A DNA stretch of 64,000 bases from assembly GCA_024138025.1 (NCBI GenBank), contig JAMXBD010001370.1:310001-374000 (forward strand), read 5' to 3'. Every line of letters starts with the position of its first letter. Positions within the stretch are counted from its first letter, which is position 1. The notes beneath the pieces are model-generated. The model was not told the DNA's origin. It made no database searches and saw nothing but the letters and a program-made list of their open reading frames with translations. Positions 24,118 through 35,447 of this stretch are shown here, piece after piece. The position numbers were made by a program, and so were the translations under genes. This stretch comes from Combretum micranthum (lineage: Eukaryota > Streptophyta > Magnoliopsida > Myrtales > Combretaceae).

Positions 24118-25260
24118 GTGAAAGATCAGACTGTGTATGCTTTGATTGATACGGATGCAATGCATTCTTTCATAAATGTCGGATTAGCAAGGCGTATAGC
24201 ATTACTAACCAAAACCATGAGTAAAGAATTGAGAGTTACCATGCCAACAAGAGACTTAGTGATAACACGGAAGATGATAAAGAGTTGTCCATTAAAGATT
24301 GGAAATCAAGAATCGATTGCTGATTTGATCATGGTAGATACGCAAAAATATGATATTATTCTGGGTATGACCTAGTTAACTGCTGTAAAGAAAAAGTTGA
24401 CTGTCGTCTTAAAATGATATCTTTTGTCAATAATCAAGGAGAAAGAAAGGAGTATAGGGGTGAGATACTCAAAGGAGTCGAGAATAGGATAACAGCAATT
24501 GACGTGGAAAATGAAGAAGATATGGAGTTTAATGGGTGTGTTCTTGGAGCAGCCGAGGGTGAATCCAAAGCATTAGATATTCATACTATCAGAACGGTGT
24601 GTGAATATTCTGATGTATTTCTAGATGAATTACCTGGATTACCCTCACACATAGAAGTGGAATTTTCTATTGATTTGATACTTAGAACTGAACTAGTATC
24701 GAAAGCTCCATATCACATGGCACCTTTAGAATTGAAATAATTAAAAGTGTAATTGCAAGAATTGTTGGAAAAAGGATTTATCAAACCTAGTGTTTCACCA
24801 TGGGGAGCACCAGTATTGTTTGTTAAGAATGATGGTTCAATGAGACTCTGTATTGACATAGAGAATTAAACACAGTGACTATTAAGAACAAATATCCTTT
24901 ACCGAGAATTAATGATCTCTTTGATCAATTGAGAGGAGCAAAGGTATTTTCTCTAATTGATTTAAAGTCAGGATATCATCAAATCCGAATTAAGGTGGGG
25001 GATGTACCAAAGACTGCATTCCAAACTAGGTATGGTTGTTATAAATTTTTTGTCATGCCATTTGGACTAACAAATCCACCTATTGTTTTCATGGACTTGA
25101 TGAACCATATTTTTAGACTTTTGTTGGATATCTACGTGATTGTTTTCATAGATGATATACTAGTGTATTCATCTACTAAAGAGCAACACGATGAGCACCT
25201 AAGGAGTGTGTTATAGAACCTAAGAGACAATAAGCTGTATGTCAAACTGTCTAAATGCGA
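24118..25260 (+). pseudogene. Gypsy protease and reverse transcriptase
   Basis: The protease starts near 24118 with ALIDTDAMHSFI. The aspartic protease triad normally reads DTG and here reads DTD, a substitution expected to inactivate it. RT follows: [20 protein letters not shown] near 24775, [13 protein letters not shown] at 24950, MPFGLTN, and the catalytic box [10 protein letters not shown] near 25140. The two Asp residues of the box are intact. Stops break the frame between 24375 and 24414, at about 24740 and at 25215. Confidence 0.92.
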
Positions 25261-25548
25261 ATTTTGGCTTAGAAGTATATCATTCCTTAGACATATTGTT
25301 TCTGGCGAAGGAATATCAATTGATCCTGTAAAGGTAAAAAATATTGTAGAATGGAAAAGACTTGAAACTGTTATGGAAGTTAGGAGTTTCTTGGGATTAG
25401 CAGGACATTATTGAAAATTCGTGAAAGATTTCTCAAAAATTGCATGACCACTTACACAACTAACCAGGAAGAATGAGATATTTGAGTGGAATGATCAATG
25501 TGAACAAAGTTTCCAAGAATTGAAAAAGAGGTTAGATCGGCACGAATA

Positions 25549-25930
25549 TTGGTTCTGCCTAATGACAAGGATCTATATATTGTCTACAGTGATGCATCTA
25601 GAAATAGTTTAGGATGTATGCTGATGCAAAACGGGAAGGTAATAGCATATGATTCTAGACAGTTAAAACCTCATGAGATGAATTATCCCACTCATGATTT
25701 AGAGTTAGCTGCTATTGTATTTGCACTCAAAATTTGGCAACATTATTTGTATAGATGGAAATGTGAAATATATGCGTATCACAATAGTCTGAAGTATATA
25801 TTTACATAGAAGGAGTTGAACATGAGGCCAAGAAGATGGTTGAAATTAATTAAAGATTATGATTTGACTATCAATTATGATCATGGCAAAGTGAATGTTG
25901 TGGTTGATGCATTAAGTCATAAAAATTATG
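25549..25930 (+). pseudogene. Gypsy RNase H
   Basis: The frame [20 protein letters not shown], then [20 protein letters not shown] and [14 protein letters not shown], is the standard gypsy RNase H with DAS and the DLEL block. Continuation past a stop at 25809 gives RRWLKLIKDYDLTINYDHGK up to VDALS near 25915. Confidence 0.92.
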
Positions 25931-26039
25931 GAGAAGTATCTCAATGTTGACGGAACCGAAAGAATTCATCAAAGAATTTGAGAAATTAAACTTGGATTTT
26001 TCAATGCAAGGTTTGGAAGCTGAATTAGGACACTTGATC

Positions 26040-27000
26040 TTAGAGCCTACTTTACTCCAACAAATTAAGGAAGCTCAGAAAGAGGATATTGAAATCTAAG
26101 AGATTAAACGAGGAATATCCCAAAGAAAATATAAGGATTTTCATGTGGATGATGAAGAAGTGTTAAGAATAAGCAAAAGATTGTATGTGCCACATGATGA
26201 AAGCTTAAGGAAGTAATTAATGCATCAAGCACATTATTCTGGATATTCTATGCATTCAGGAGAAACAAAGACGTACCAAGAGTTGAAAAGTGCATATTGG
26301 TGGAGTGGAATGAAAAAGGATATTGTAGAATTTGTTGCTAAGTGTGATGTGTGTCAAAGGGTAAAAGCTGAACACTAAAAACCCAGTGGATTGCTGAAAC
26401 CATTACTAATTCCATAATGGAAATGGGATCAAATATCCATGGATTTTGTATGTTCATTACCTAAGATAAATACAGGCCATGATGTTGTTTGGGTCATTGT
26501 GGATAAACTCATTAAATCAGCTCATTTTTTGCCAATTAACATGACATATCCATTAGTAAAGTGGGCACGAATATATCTGAAGGAGATTATGAGATTATAT
26601 GGTGTACTGGTGGGTATAGTGTTAGATTGAGATCCATGGTTTGTTTCCAGATTTTGGCAAGGATTGCAAAAAGCTTTAGGAACGTAACTAAAGTTTAGTA
26701 TGGCTTACCATCCTCAAACTGATGGGAAAACCGAGAGAACTATTCAAACCTTAGAAGACATGTTGAGATATTGTATTTTGGAATTCAAAGCAAATTAGGA
26801 TCAACACTTACCATTAGTGGAATTCACATACAATAACAATTAGCATTCAACTATCGGAATGCCACCATATGAAGCATTATATGGTAGGAAATGTCAGTCA
26901 CCATTATTCTGGAATAATTTAGAGAAATTAATGATTAGACCTGAAATAGTACAGGAGACAATTGACAAGGTCATCGTGATAAACGAAAAATCAAAGAAGC
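26040..27000 (+). pseudogene. Gypsy integrase
   Basis: The HHCC zinc domain is visible as HQAHYSGYSMHSGETKTYQE then CDVCQRVKAEH at 26220-26375. The core starts SMDFVCSLPK near 26440 (first Asp present), continues with VWVIVDKLIKSAHFLPI, FWQGLQKALGT and AYHPQTDGKTERTIQTLED near 26705 (last catalytic Glu present). Several stops interrupt it, for example at 26378, 26628 and 26686. Confidence 0.92.
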
Positions 27001-27369
27001 TCAAGACAGACAAAAGATCTGGGAAAACTTAAAAAGAAGGGAATTAGAGTTTTCTAAGGGAGAACATGTCTACCTGAAGATAAGTCCAATCAAAAGTCTT
27101 CATAGTGGACAAACAAAAGGAAAGTTGAGCCCCCGATATATTGGACCATTCGAGATATTGGAAGGAGTTGGAAATCTAGCATATCGTCTTGCATTGCTAC
27201 CCAACTTATCTAGTATACATAATGTTTTCCATGTATCAACACTATGAAAATATTACCAAATCTAGATAAAGTGGTGAAGTTGGAACCAATTAATCTAAAA
27301 GAGAACTTGACTTAGGAGAAGCAACCTGTTCAGATATTAGATAGAAAAGTGCCAACTCTCCAATAAAGA

Positions 27370-27490
27370 GATCTGTTATGCCAAAGTGTTATGGGATTTC
27401 CGAACTGAAGAAATGACATGGGAACTGGAAGATGAGATCAGGAAAAGCTATCCTCATCTATTTGAAAATTCAGGTACGCATGCAAGCTTT
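27370..27490 (+). pseudogene. Gypsy C-terminal chromodomain remnant
   Basis: The frame KVLWDFRTEEMTWELEDE, followed by IRKSYPHLFE, matches the last half of a chromovirus chromodomain (VxWxxxxxEEATWE…YPxLF). In full-length elements the domain guides integration to particular chromatin. The first half, near 27340-27370, is frame-shifted. Confidence 0.8.
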
Positions 27491-27521
27491 GGGGACAAAG
27501 ATTATTTTAAAGGGGGGAGAA

Positions 27522-27682
27522 TATAAACCCGGAGATTTTTCATACAAATAGAAATAGATGAAAATATAAAATGGAAAATATATAGCTAATTTTGAATCCG
27601 ACTGAGACTCTAGATTAAACTATAAGTAATATTGGTCCGGTTTATGGTTTCGAACCTTAAATAAAACTTTTAAATAGATAAA
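27522..27682 (+). repeat. Gypsy 3' LTR remnant
   Basis: It begins TATAAACCCGGAGATTTT right after the polypurine tract. The start is a mutated form of the TGTAAACCCC starts seen in family B. The LTR is lost within a few hundred bases, interrupted by the MITE-like insert at 27683. Confidence 0.6.
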
Positions 27683-27910
27683 GGATCTGTTTGGATTGTC
27701 TGTTTTTCATCTGTATCTGTATCTTTTTTAAAATGATATATGTAAATATATCCGATTTGCATCTAAATTTTATCTATATTTGTTCTATTTGATCTTTTGA
27801 GAACTGTCAAATTTTTTTTATCTATATCTAATTCTTGATAAATAATTTGTTAGCAAAAAGTTTGAAAAAGTGTCTGTATCCGCCGGAAAAAAGCCAAAAC
27901 AAACAGACCC
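27683..27910. mobile_element. hAT-like MITE, about 228 bp
   Basis: The left end GGATCTGTTTGGATTGTCTG and the reverse complement of the right end GGGTCTGTTTGTTTTGGC are imperfect terminal inverted repeats. Both are followed inward by CTGTATC. No clean target-site duplication was found. The ends resemble those of hAT-type MITEs in plants. Confidence 0.6.
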
Positions 27911-28639
27911 AAAATATAATTTACGATAGTACGTATAAAAGTTGCAGAATAAAATTCTTAAACTAAAGATTTTATATATACCATAGTATTCAGAATATTT
28001 AATCTCATTAATATGTAAATTTTTATTTAAAAATATTATCGAATCAGTGTTTATCATACGTGTCACTTGGATACACAAAATTGAATTTTACAAGTTCATA
28101 GTTTTCCTCACTCCTTACACAGTTGTTGGTTATAAATTCATCATCTTCTCTTTATTTTTGTATTTCTATATACTCTATATTTTTTGCATTTTTCTTTTTT
28201 TCATTTTTTACGTTCTTTTTCTTTTCTCAAATTTTTGGAGCTCCCTATACGCAAACCACGGATGAAAACTTTCAAAATAAATGATATATTTGTGCCTGAT
28301 TACCTTGATAAATTATCCTAAAACTAAGATAATTACAAAACTTAATAATATTATAATCTTTTCTCTAACTAATGAAGCAATTTTGGGCAAATTGCAGCAG
28401 AATTTGGTGCAATTGCATGGCTGGAATCACCTCAATTTTCTCCAGCAAAAAACAAGTTCACCAAGTAACACTAAAAGTCAAATGAAAGTATGGCTAAACC
28501 AATTAGAATGTTCCAAGTCCATAGCCTAATTAATGCTTTTGAACTTTAGTAAATTAAGAGGAATTCGGTGGGAGAAACTTCTTCTTTTAGCCAAAGGATG
28601 TAAAGGGATCAGCTGCCTTATACTTGTCTATATAACTCA
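27911..28639. other. AT-rich stretch, nothing recognised
   Basis: Short hydrophobic frames (for example 28047-28265) reflect poly-pyrimidine AT-rich sequence and carry no family signature. Confidence 0.5.
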
Positions 28640-31230
28640 CCTTGATTAACTACAAAATAAGACCATTAAAAACAACAAAAACAACCAGCTTAAATAACAG
28701 GCAAAACATACATAAGACTCTTCCAAACCCATTCCATAGAACAAGTTTCTAATAAACATCAACCAAGCTTAGGATAAGGAGCATAACAAGGTAAGATAAA
28801 TTCATATTTAAATTAGTTATATATCAAACACTATCTTAAACAATGTTATTGCTCACTCTAGGTTCGAATCTAACACTGAAGGGGAGTGTAGCACCTTCCA
28901 ATTTGCTCAAACAAGGTAAAATCTAATTCCAACACTCTCTATACATAGCATATCGCATGTTAGCAACTAGGTGGAATAATAAGTACATGAAGTAATATGT
29001 ACTGATATATCACGTATAATATACGTAGAATGTAGAAAAACACTTAAGAGTAGCTTAAATGTAAGTATAATACCTATATATTAAGAGAAAGTTAAGTTGC
29101 GAATGGAATAAAATCGGATAAGATGATGAATAGTGTCAACACTGTCCCTATGCCGTAGTATATACACTCAATGCTGGTGGCGTACATGGGTAGGCCAGCG
29201 GTGTTGAGACGGCTTACACTAGAACAGAAGCTACGTAAAATTTATTTTTACGTAAAATGAACGAACGCCAGCTAACTGGAGTTATACGCCGGCAGCATAG
29301 GAGCTGGCATACGTGGTAAAGCTAGTGGCCCATAAGCCAGTGTATCCTGATACAAAATAACATGTAAAAATTAAGAACATCGGCATTGAGTATCAATGCT
29401 GGCGGCATTGAAGCTGGTGTACACACATGCTTTTTACGTGAAGTATGTATTACACTAATATATAATAAATAATAATAAACATATACTATGTATATATAGG
29501 TCAAAACAAAATTTACTAAGTAGATAAATAAATACAAATACTTAGATTAATAATATGTTAAATATTTGATAGCTTCTAAAACCCTAAAAACTATAGGGAA
29601 GTATTAAGTATTATAACTAAATATAATTGTTAAATAATGATTTCATATAGATAAATAGATAGGAATGGAAATTGAAACAAACTAAATTTATGATTAATAT
29701 GACTTCAAAAACAAATGACAAAATAATTGTATGAAGTAGCTTAAGAGAAGCACGACGGCACTAAACAATAGTAAACGGATATGAGTTACAATCATGGGTC
29801 AGTTAGAGAATAATATAAAAATAGTAATAATAATTATGCAGATATAAGCTTATTAAAATATCAATTTCTCAAATACTAGATAAATATATATAAATATCCA
29901 ACTAGATCAAGACAAGCAAAATGAAAATAAATGTTAAATAATAATTGTTATTGTAAGACCATTAACGGACCAAAATAAGTGATAGAAACCGAGCCAAATA
30001 TCAATTTAGGACACTAGACACTTATAGAGTTTAGTTATAATCTATATTTTATTGATGAATATTTTATTCATCTCAATTGGTGACTTTGATACCATAGAGG
30101 ACCTTTCGGCAGATTACTATGATTAGTCGCTATGAGCAGGTGAGTAACTCAGTCATATTATACTGTTTGTGCTTGTAATTAGCTGAATATGTAATGCAAA
30201 GATAATAATATAAATGTTTTGATTAAAATATGTTGTGATCTGATTGTATGATTGTTAATCTACCATTATGAAAGTGATAATACAATGGTATGATGATGTG
30301 AAATAGTATGATGATTATTGTATGTAATGTATGACCACCATGAAACTGAATAAGAACTTTTGACTTATTAAATAACCTGGTCATGCATTGCACGTACTGC
30401 ATTATTGCATATATAAACGGTTTTTTTTTTTCTAAAGTGTTAGTTCTTCAAGGTTTTTTTTGTTCTATCGTTTCTACGGAAACTAAGTAGCAACGAAGAA
30501 TGCCGCTCGTAGTATCACTTTAAAATAATTAATACTTAGGAAGTTTCTAAGGATGGATACAGGAAATGGTCAGTAAACAGTTATTAAGCTAAAAGTGATA
30601 ACCTTAAGATAAGAAATCGTTGATTTTCCTGTAAACTTAGTCTCTCATAGGTAGGTGGGTCATAAAGTAAATGTTCTTCAACCTTAAAAAGAGGGCGTAA
30701 ATCTTTTTCCTGTTTAGATGCTAGATCATCCAAGCTTGTATCTTGAGCATATGTTTGAGTGATTGCATTACATATGATTTGTTAATAAACTTGTTTAGCG
30801 TATAATATGTCTGGTTATTCACTGAGCCGTGGTTTCACTCACACTCCCACAGTCTTTTCAGGATTACGCTTCGACCTTAGTTAGTTAGTTCTAGAAATAT
30901 GGCTTCGGTAAGAGCTTAAGAGCTAGAAGCATATGGTTGGATTGGGATTAACGGTTTATTTTTTCCTATAATAGATTAGCTAGTATTATCTTATCAGTTA
31001 TGTATGTAGAGAATTACAAAAAGACTACATGGTTTGTAATAATCTATGATACTCTCTGATTGAGATGATAGTCATTTACTAATTTATATCTTGCATGTAT
31101 TTATCGTTCTTATTAAAGCAACTAAAAGATCCTGTTATTTGGAAAAATATGTTACTCTCCAAAAGTAATCTAGTGATAGTATTCAGGTATGACTTGTCTA
31201 CTTCTACTAGGGTACTATCGGGGCGTGACA
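28640..31230 (+). mobile_element. Giant family B LTR, plus orientation, 3' part only
   Basis: It ends with ATCGGGGCGTGACA at 31230. Its last 1.2 kb is homologous to the reverse complement of 51787-53000 and 56683-57900: shared landmarks are GGTAGGTGGGTCAT, GAGGGCGTAAATC, CAAGCTTGTATC and TTCACTGAG. The part at about 28640-29440 matches the reverse complement of about 55170-55720. Acceptor-like TTTTCAG/G lies at about 30860-30867. No start, TATA box or leader was found, so the 5' half is missing. Confidence 0.68.
29140..29440. repeat. GC-richer island of GCCAGC/GCTGGC-type units, copy 1
   Basis: A patch of roughly 300 bp, clearly richer in G and C than its surroundings, is built from degenerate short units around CCAGCGGTGT, GCCGGCAGCAT and GGCGGCATTGAAGCTGG. 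It includes the palindrome-like TACGTAAAA and TTTTTACGTA. The reverse complement is homologous to 55300-55480. Confidence 0.65.
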
Positions 31231-31551
31231 ATTGGTGATTATTCTGATGATTTCTTGTGTGATGTAGTTTCCATATATGCTACACATTTGATTCTTAGGA
31301 GGCCATGGCAGTATGACCATCGGGCTTTATTTGATGGGTACAAAAATGAATACACCATTCAGCACCAAGGAAAGTCTTGCAAATTGCTACCTATGAGTTT
31401 TAAAGAGGTACAACAGGCCAAGTTGTTACACATTAAGAAGATGAAAGGCTTTTGGAGTTTATTTGCTTGGACTAGCAAGATGACTATTTCGAATATTCAG
31501 AAAAAAGAAGAATCAAGATTCGAGGATGAATCTTCTTCAACCGGGAGGTAA
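31231..31551 (+). pseudogene. Gypsy protease-region fragment joined to an element 3' end
   Basis: The frame from 31231 reads IGDYSDDFLCDVVSIYATHL and LILRRPWQYDHRALFDGYKN, then LLPMSFKEV. This is typical of the region downstream of the gypsy aspartic protease (CDVVPM…LLGRPWQ). RT, RNase H and integrase should follow. Instead, after about 40 residues, the frame reaches EDESSSTGR and a purine-rich AACCGGGAGGTAA next to an LTR start, so nearly all of pol has been deleted. The upstream side is cut by the giant LTR ending at 31230. Confidence 0.78.
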
Positions 31552-32040
31552 TGATAGGAATTAGGTTGCCCTAAGTCGCGGAAAAAGAACACAGAAGGGA
31601 AAAGCAACAAGGAGTGAGTTCAAGAAGTGAAACTACCAGCATAGAGGATTTAGGCCGGTGGCTTAGCGTCAAGGCCACCAGCCTGCTTTCCTAAGCTGCT
31701 GGACTATTTTGATGAGTCTTATTCCAGTTTCGTTTTATTTTGTATAAGCCACCCAAGTGTAATAAAGGCCGCCAGCTTTCTTTTGGTACGAGAATTTATG
31801 TCTTTAGATCTCTTTAGGGTTAGTATATATAGTCTTTTGTTATTTGTTTTCGTTAGTTTTTGAGATATTATCTTTTGAGAGCACATTGTTGTGTGAGAAA
31901 ACCTATTGTGGTTTTAGATTATTGAGAAACAATTTTCCTCTTTAACCATTTGTTCCTATCAAATATTGAGTTATATAAATTTGTAGCGAACACCGTTTTT
32001 GAATCTGTGATTCATTAACACCGTGATTATTTTATAGATC
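31552..32040 (+). mobile_element. 3' LTR of the deleted gypsy element
   Basis: It begins TGATAGGAATTAGG directly after the purine-rich tract and contains a TATA-like TAGTATATATAGTC near 31820. It runs to about TAGATCA at 32040. No second copy was seen in the window, so the right border is approximate. Confidence 0.5.
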
Positions 32041-34006
32041 ATGGAACCTATCGATTTATAAATTGATTACAAACTAGTTTGATATTTTGTTCGTAGAATC
32101 TATTAAGCGACGATTTCATCCATATCTTTTTATATTTGCAATTTCATATCAAGCAAAAAACCTTAAATTGATTAAGATCATATTCTTATTGAAGACCGTA
32201 GTCGATTCACATCAGTTGTATCCATTTGGGAATCTCATTAAATGTTGTTTTGGCTTAAAAAAGAGGTTAGAAAAAGCATGGGTTGTGCACAAGCCTACGT
32301 AAACATTCCAAGAGAATATATTACCTGGTATATGGCCCATATATTGGCTGGGTTGTTTACATGACTAAGATCACGGCCCATATATCAAGTCATGAACTAC
32401 CAAGGGAACATAGGCTTAGAGACCATAAGGTAATAAATGAGACCATGTATTGGTCTTATACTTGGTGGTTCAAAGGGTTAAAGTGTTACACAATCACGTG
32501 CATGAGGTTGCACATTAGCATATCTCCATGGTTATTGTCATTTGTGCCAGTGAAAATGTACGACCTATTGCATGAGCTCGTTCACTTTTAGATAAAGGAT
32601 ATTTTGGGTTGGGGGTGGCAGTCCAAGGACTATGGATGGAAATAATTCCTAAGTTTATATATCATTTGTTTCATTTAGCCAAGTTATATAGTTAATTCAA
32701 TAAGTTTAGGTTGGTTTTAGTGTTTAGGCTAACCAATCCTTAATGGGCTATACTTTTTTGGGTTTGATTCTCGACCTTTTAGGAACAAATTCCCATACTC
32801 TACTAATCCCATATAGTTCCTAATGTCTTATTCCTAGCATTATGTTTGAATTACTTTAGTTTGGGTGAGACATTTTGAGTTTAATGAGATTACTTGATGT
32901 GTTTTAAATAAGGTATCATCACTTGTTAGATTTGTGGTTTGCAGTCTTTGGGGCATCATTTGAGCTTAAGGAAAAAAGTGATCAAGTTTCGAGTGATTTG
33001 GGGCACCCGTGTTCTTTTACATTACCAGATACATTAGCATGTGTATTGGACATGGACTATCAGAGAAAGAAGATTTTGGGTCAAAAAGGTATATGAGCTC
33101 ATGTACTAGCTGTGTTTTTCTAGGGAAACTGTAAAATTCTTAGTTTTTAAGATCATAAGGTTACATGAGGTGATACACGAAACTACGTATCTACCGTATT
33201 TTTCTAGGTTTTCTTTATTTCATGCTTAAGCTTGAGTTTTTCGATTAAAAGGGTTTATGGATAGCATAAGGGTTTCAAAATGCTAGATAAGACTATATTT
33301 TAAGCCTGGTTTTCATTTGGTTCGTTCCTTCTCATCATAAATATAATTAATCCACCAATTTCACATAAAAGCCCCAAATTTTCTAGCAATGATGCCATGT
33401 ACATTTGTGCTTAGCTAAACTATAATAAAATCATAAGCTAAGCATAGTTTGATGGCTTATTTTGATTGTTTTTGAAGTTCAACAACTTGCTTCAGCTGAA
33501 ACTTCAATTTAGCACACCTAATAGCCTCCTAAGTTTGATTTTTAGCATCACTAACTATATACCCAAGAACCCATATAAGTTTTTAAGCTTAAATACACAT
33601 AAAACTTTTAATATCACCTTGAAATTTTAGGCTTTTACCATGTAATGAATTTTTTGGTGCATTGAACAACTTCTTCTCTTCCTATTAATTCTCCATTCCC
33701 TTCTTCACCTCATGGAAAACATGATTGAACCACTAATTAGTGCTAATTTCCAATCAATTTTATTTATTTAGTACTAAGGACGTCATTAAGATTTATGGTT
33801 TTAGTAATCTTATCTTAAACATAGAGGGAGCTTCCTAAAAGAAAACGAGGCAAAAAAGCAAAAGAAATATTTACATGGAAAAGGAAAAGGACAAGATTAG
33901 GGTTTTAGATAAGTGAAAAATGATCCTCTTTTGTGATTGTGCCACGTGACATGATTTTGAGCGTCTAAATCTAACATATGCAAAATAGTTCCAAATATTT
34001 AAGCTT

Positions 34007-34037
<31 letters not shown>

Positions 34038-34623
34038 GATTCAAATAGCTTGAATAAGTCTGATTTTTATTTAGAGGTAAAATCGTAATTTTGCGAAAAC
34101 AAAGCTCTTAGTTACATTGTTTGTTTTCTTATAAAACCTTTCATTCTAAAAAAAAATAATTAAATTCTACTTTACTTTATTTTGAGATTTTAATTGTTTT
34201 TAAATTTTAAAAATTTTGATCCTTGATTTGAGGCAAAATTGGAAATTTTGAAAAAAAAAATATTGTTGAAATTCATACACGACTTCACTTGGCTTTTATT
34301 AGATTCATTTGATTTTGATTTCTTATGATTGGTGTTTTAGATATTGAGAGTTTACCTTTCTTTGTTTGATTTTGTTTAGATTGAAGTTTCATAAGTTATG
34401 TTGGGTATTCTTTTAAGACTTGTGAAAGTTTTATATGTTGTGAATCATATCAATTTTATATTTTAGATAAAAGTTAGTTTAGTTCTAATATTGGTGAATC
34501 ACATCCAATATTAATTCTATGTAGATCATTTTATATTTCAGTTTATATAAATGAAAAAATCATAAAAATTTGATCTTTTTATTAATTTAATTTAAAAATC
34601 CTAATCCATAATTCATATCATTT
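32041..34623. other. AT-rich intergenic stretch
   Basis: No gene family was recognised. Frames at 32087-32302 and 32283-32591 look like chance frames: the second holds an internal near-repeat around GGCCCATATAT (32334 and 32372). A (TA)n tract lies at about 34012-34038. Confidence 0.5.
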
Positions 34624-34920
34624 TAATATGGGTTAATGTCACAAATAAAACCTGAACTTTGTTAAAAAAAAGTATAAATAGGTACTAGAAATTTGAAAAT
34701 GATCAATTTTAATACCAAATTTTGAAATTCACGAGTTTAGTACCTCAAAAAAAATTTTTATGCATGTTAACAGCACTTCCATCAAGATTTTTCAAGTGCT
34801 AAATTTGTCAATTTCAAGATTTTTTAAGTATCAAATTGATCATTTTTAAAATTTACATATCTAATTATATATTTTACCAAACTTTAAAGATCATTTATGA
34901 TATTATTTCTTTAAATATTA
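34624..34920. mobile_element. Palindromic MITE, about 297 bp
   Basis: The two halves are near inverted repeats of about 130 bp. The left half contains CAAATAAAACCTGAACTTTG, AATGATCAATTTTAATACC and ACGAGTTTAGTACC. The reverse complement of the right half shows the same order (AAATGATCTTTAAAGTTTGG, AATGATCAATTTGATACTT, ACAAATTTAGCAC). Terminal TAATAT is present on both sides. It lies about 0.7 kb upstream of the ALMT start. Confidence 0.78.
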
Positions 34921-35410
34921 GAGGAAGCCCAATCTTACCTCTTTTCTGGTAAATTTCACACCGATACTTCCACAAAAGAAAACGTGGTACTTCCACCGAT
35001 AGAAAATTAAAGAGATTTCTAAGTTGATGTGATAATTTTGAGGAAGAAATTTTGCTAGTGGCGGACATATTCACATGATTACCACGTACCAAATCATTAT
35101 TATTATTTATTATTTTTTTTACAACGACGGCATAGGATTCCTTGTTTAATTTGATGACTAGAACAAAATGGTCTTTGCATATATTGCTGTGAGAAAGTGC
35201 CCAATGTCAATTGCTAAATGCCTCCACCAGAGTTGATTTCCATATTATTTAATCATAGTAGAATTGTGGGCTAGAGCTTAGTGACTATTAAATATTACCC
35301 AGATCACTGCGGAGTCAGCCACCTGTGACGCACTTTCTTCAAACAAAAATTTCAGTTCTAAACTGTCCACAATTCCAAGAAGGGCATGTACTCCAAAAAT
35401 ATTCTGTGGG
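34921..35410. other. Upstream region of the ALMT gene
   Basis: No coding family is seen. It includes a poly-T/ATT-rich tract at 35098-35120 and may hold distal promoter elements. Confidence 0.4.
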
Positions 35411-35447
35411 ACGTGTCAAACAATGCCTTGCTACGGTCCTATAAATT
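35411..35447 (+). promoter_or_regulatory. ALMT core promoter: ABRE-like motif and TATA box
   Basis: ACGTGTC (35411-35417) matches the abscisic-acid response core. TATAAATT (35440-35447) lies about 160 bp before the ATG at 35606. A CT-rich run and TATATATA follow at 35500-35520 and could be an alternative TATA or the leader. Function is inferred from motif and position only. Confidence 0.5.

Larger units (their letters stand above)
22625..27521 (+). mobile_element. Degenerate Ty3/gypsy chromovirus interior (Tekay/Del-like)
   Basis: In gypsy order it holds gag with zinc knuckles, protease, RT, RNase H, integrase and a C-terminal chromodomain remnant, ending in the polypurine tract TTTTAAAGGGGGGAGA at 27505-27520. 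The chromodomain and domain order point to the chromovirus lineage. More than a dozen in-frame stops or frameshifts mean it is dead. A 3' LTR remnant begins at about 27522 (TATAAACCCGGAG). I found no matching 5' LTR. Confidence 0.92.

Noticed and set aside
28840..28900. Possible tRNA because of GGTTCGAATC
   Set aside because: No acceptor, D or anticodon arms can be drawn around it; the context is AT-rich repeat DNA.
32283..32591. 102-residue plus-strand frame
   Set aside because: It contains a near-repeat of non-coding sequence (GGCCCATATAT) and shows no recognisable domain.
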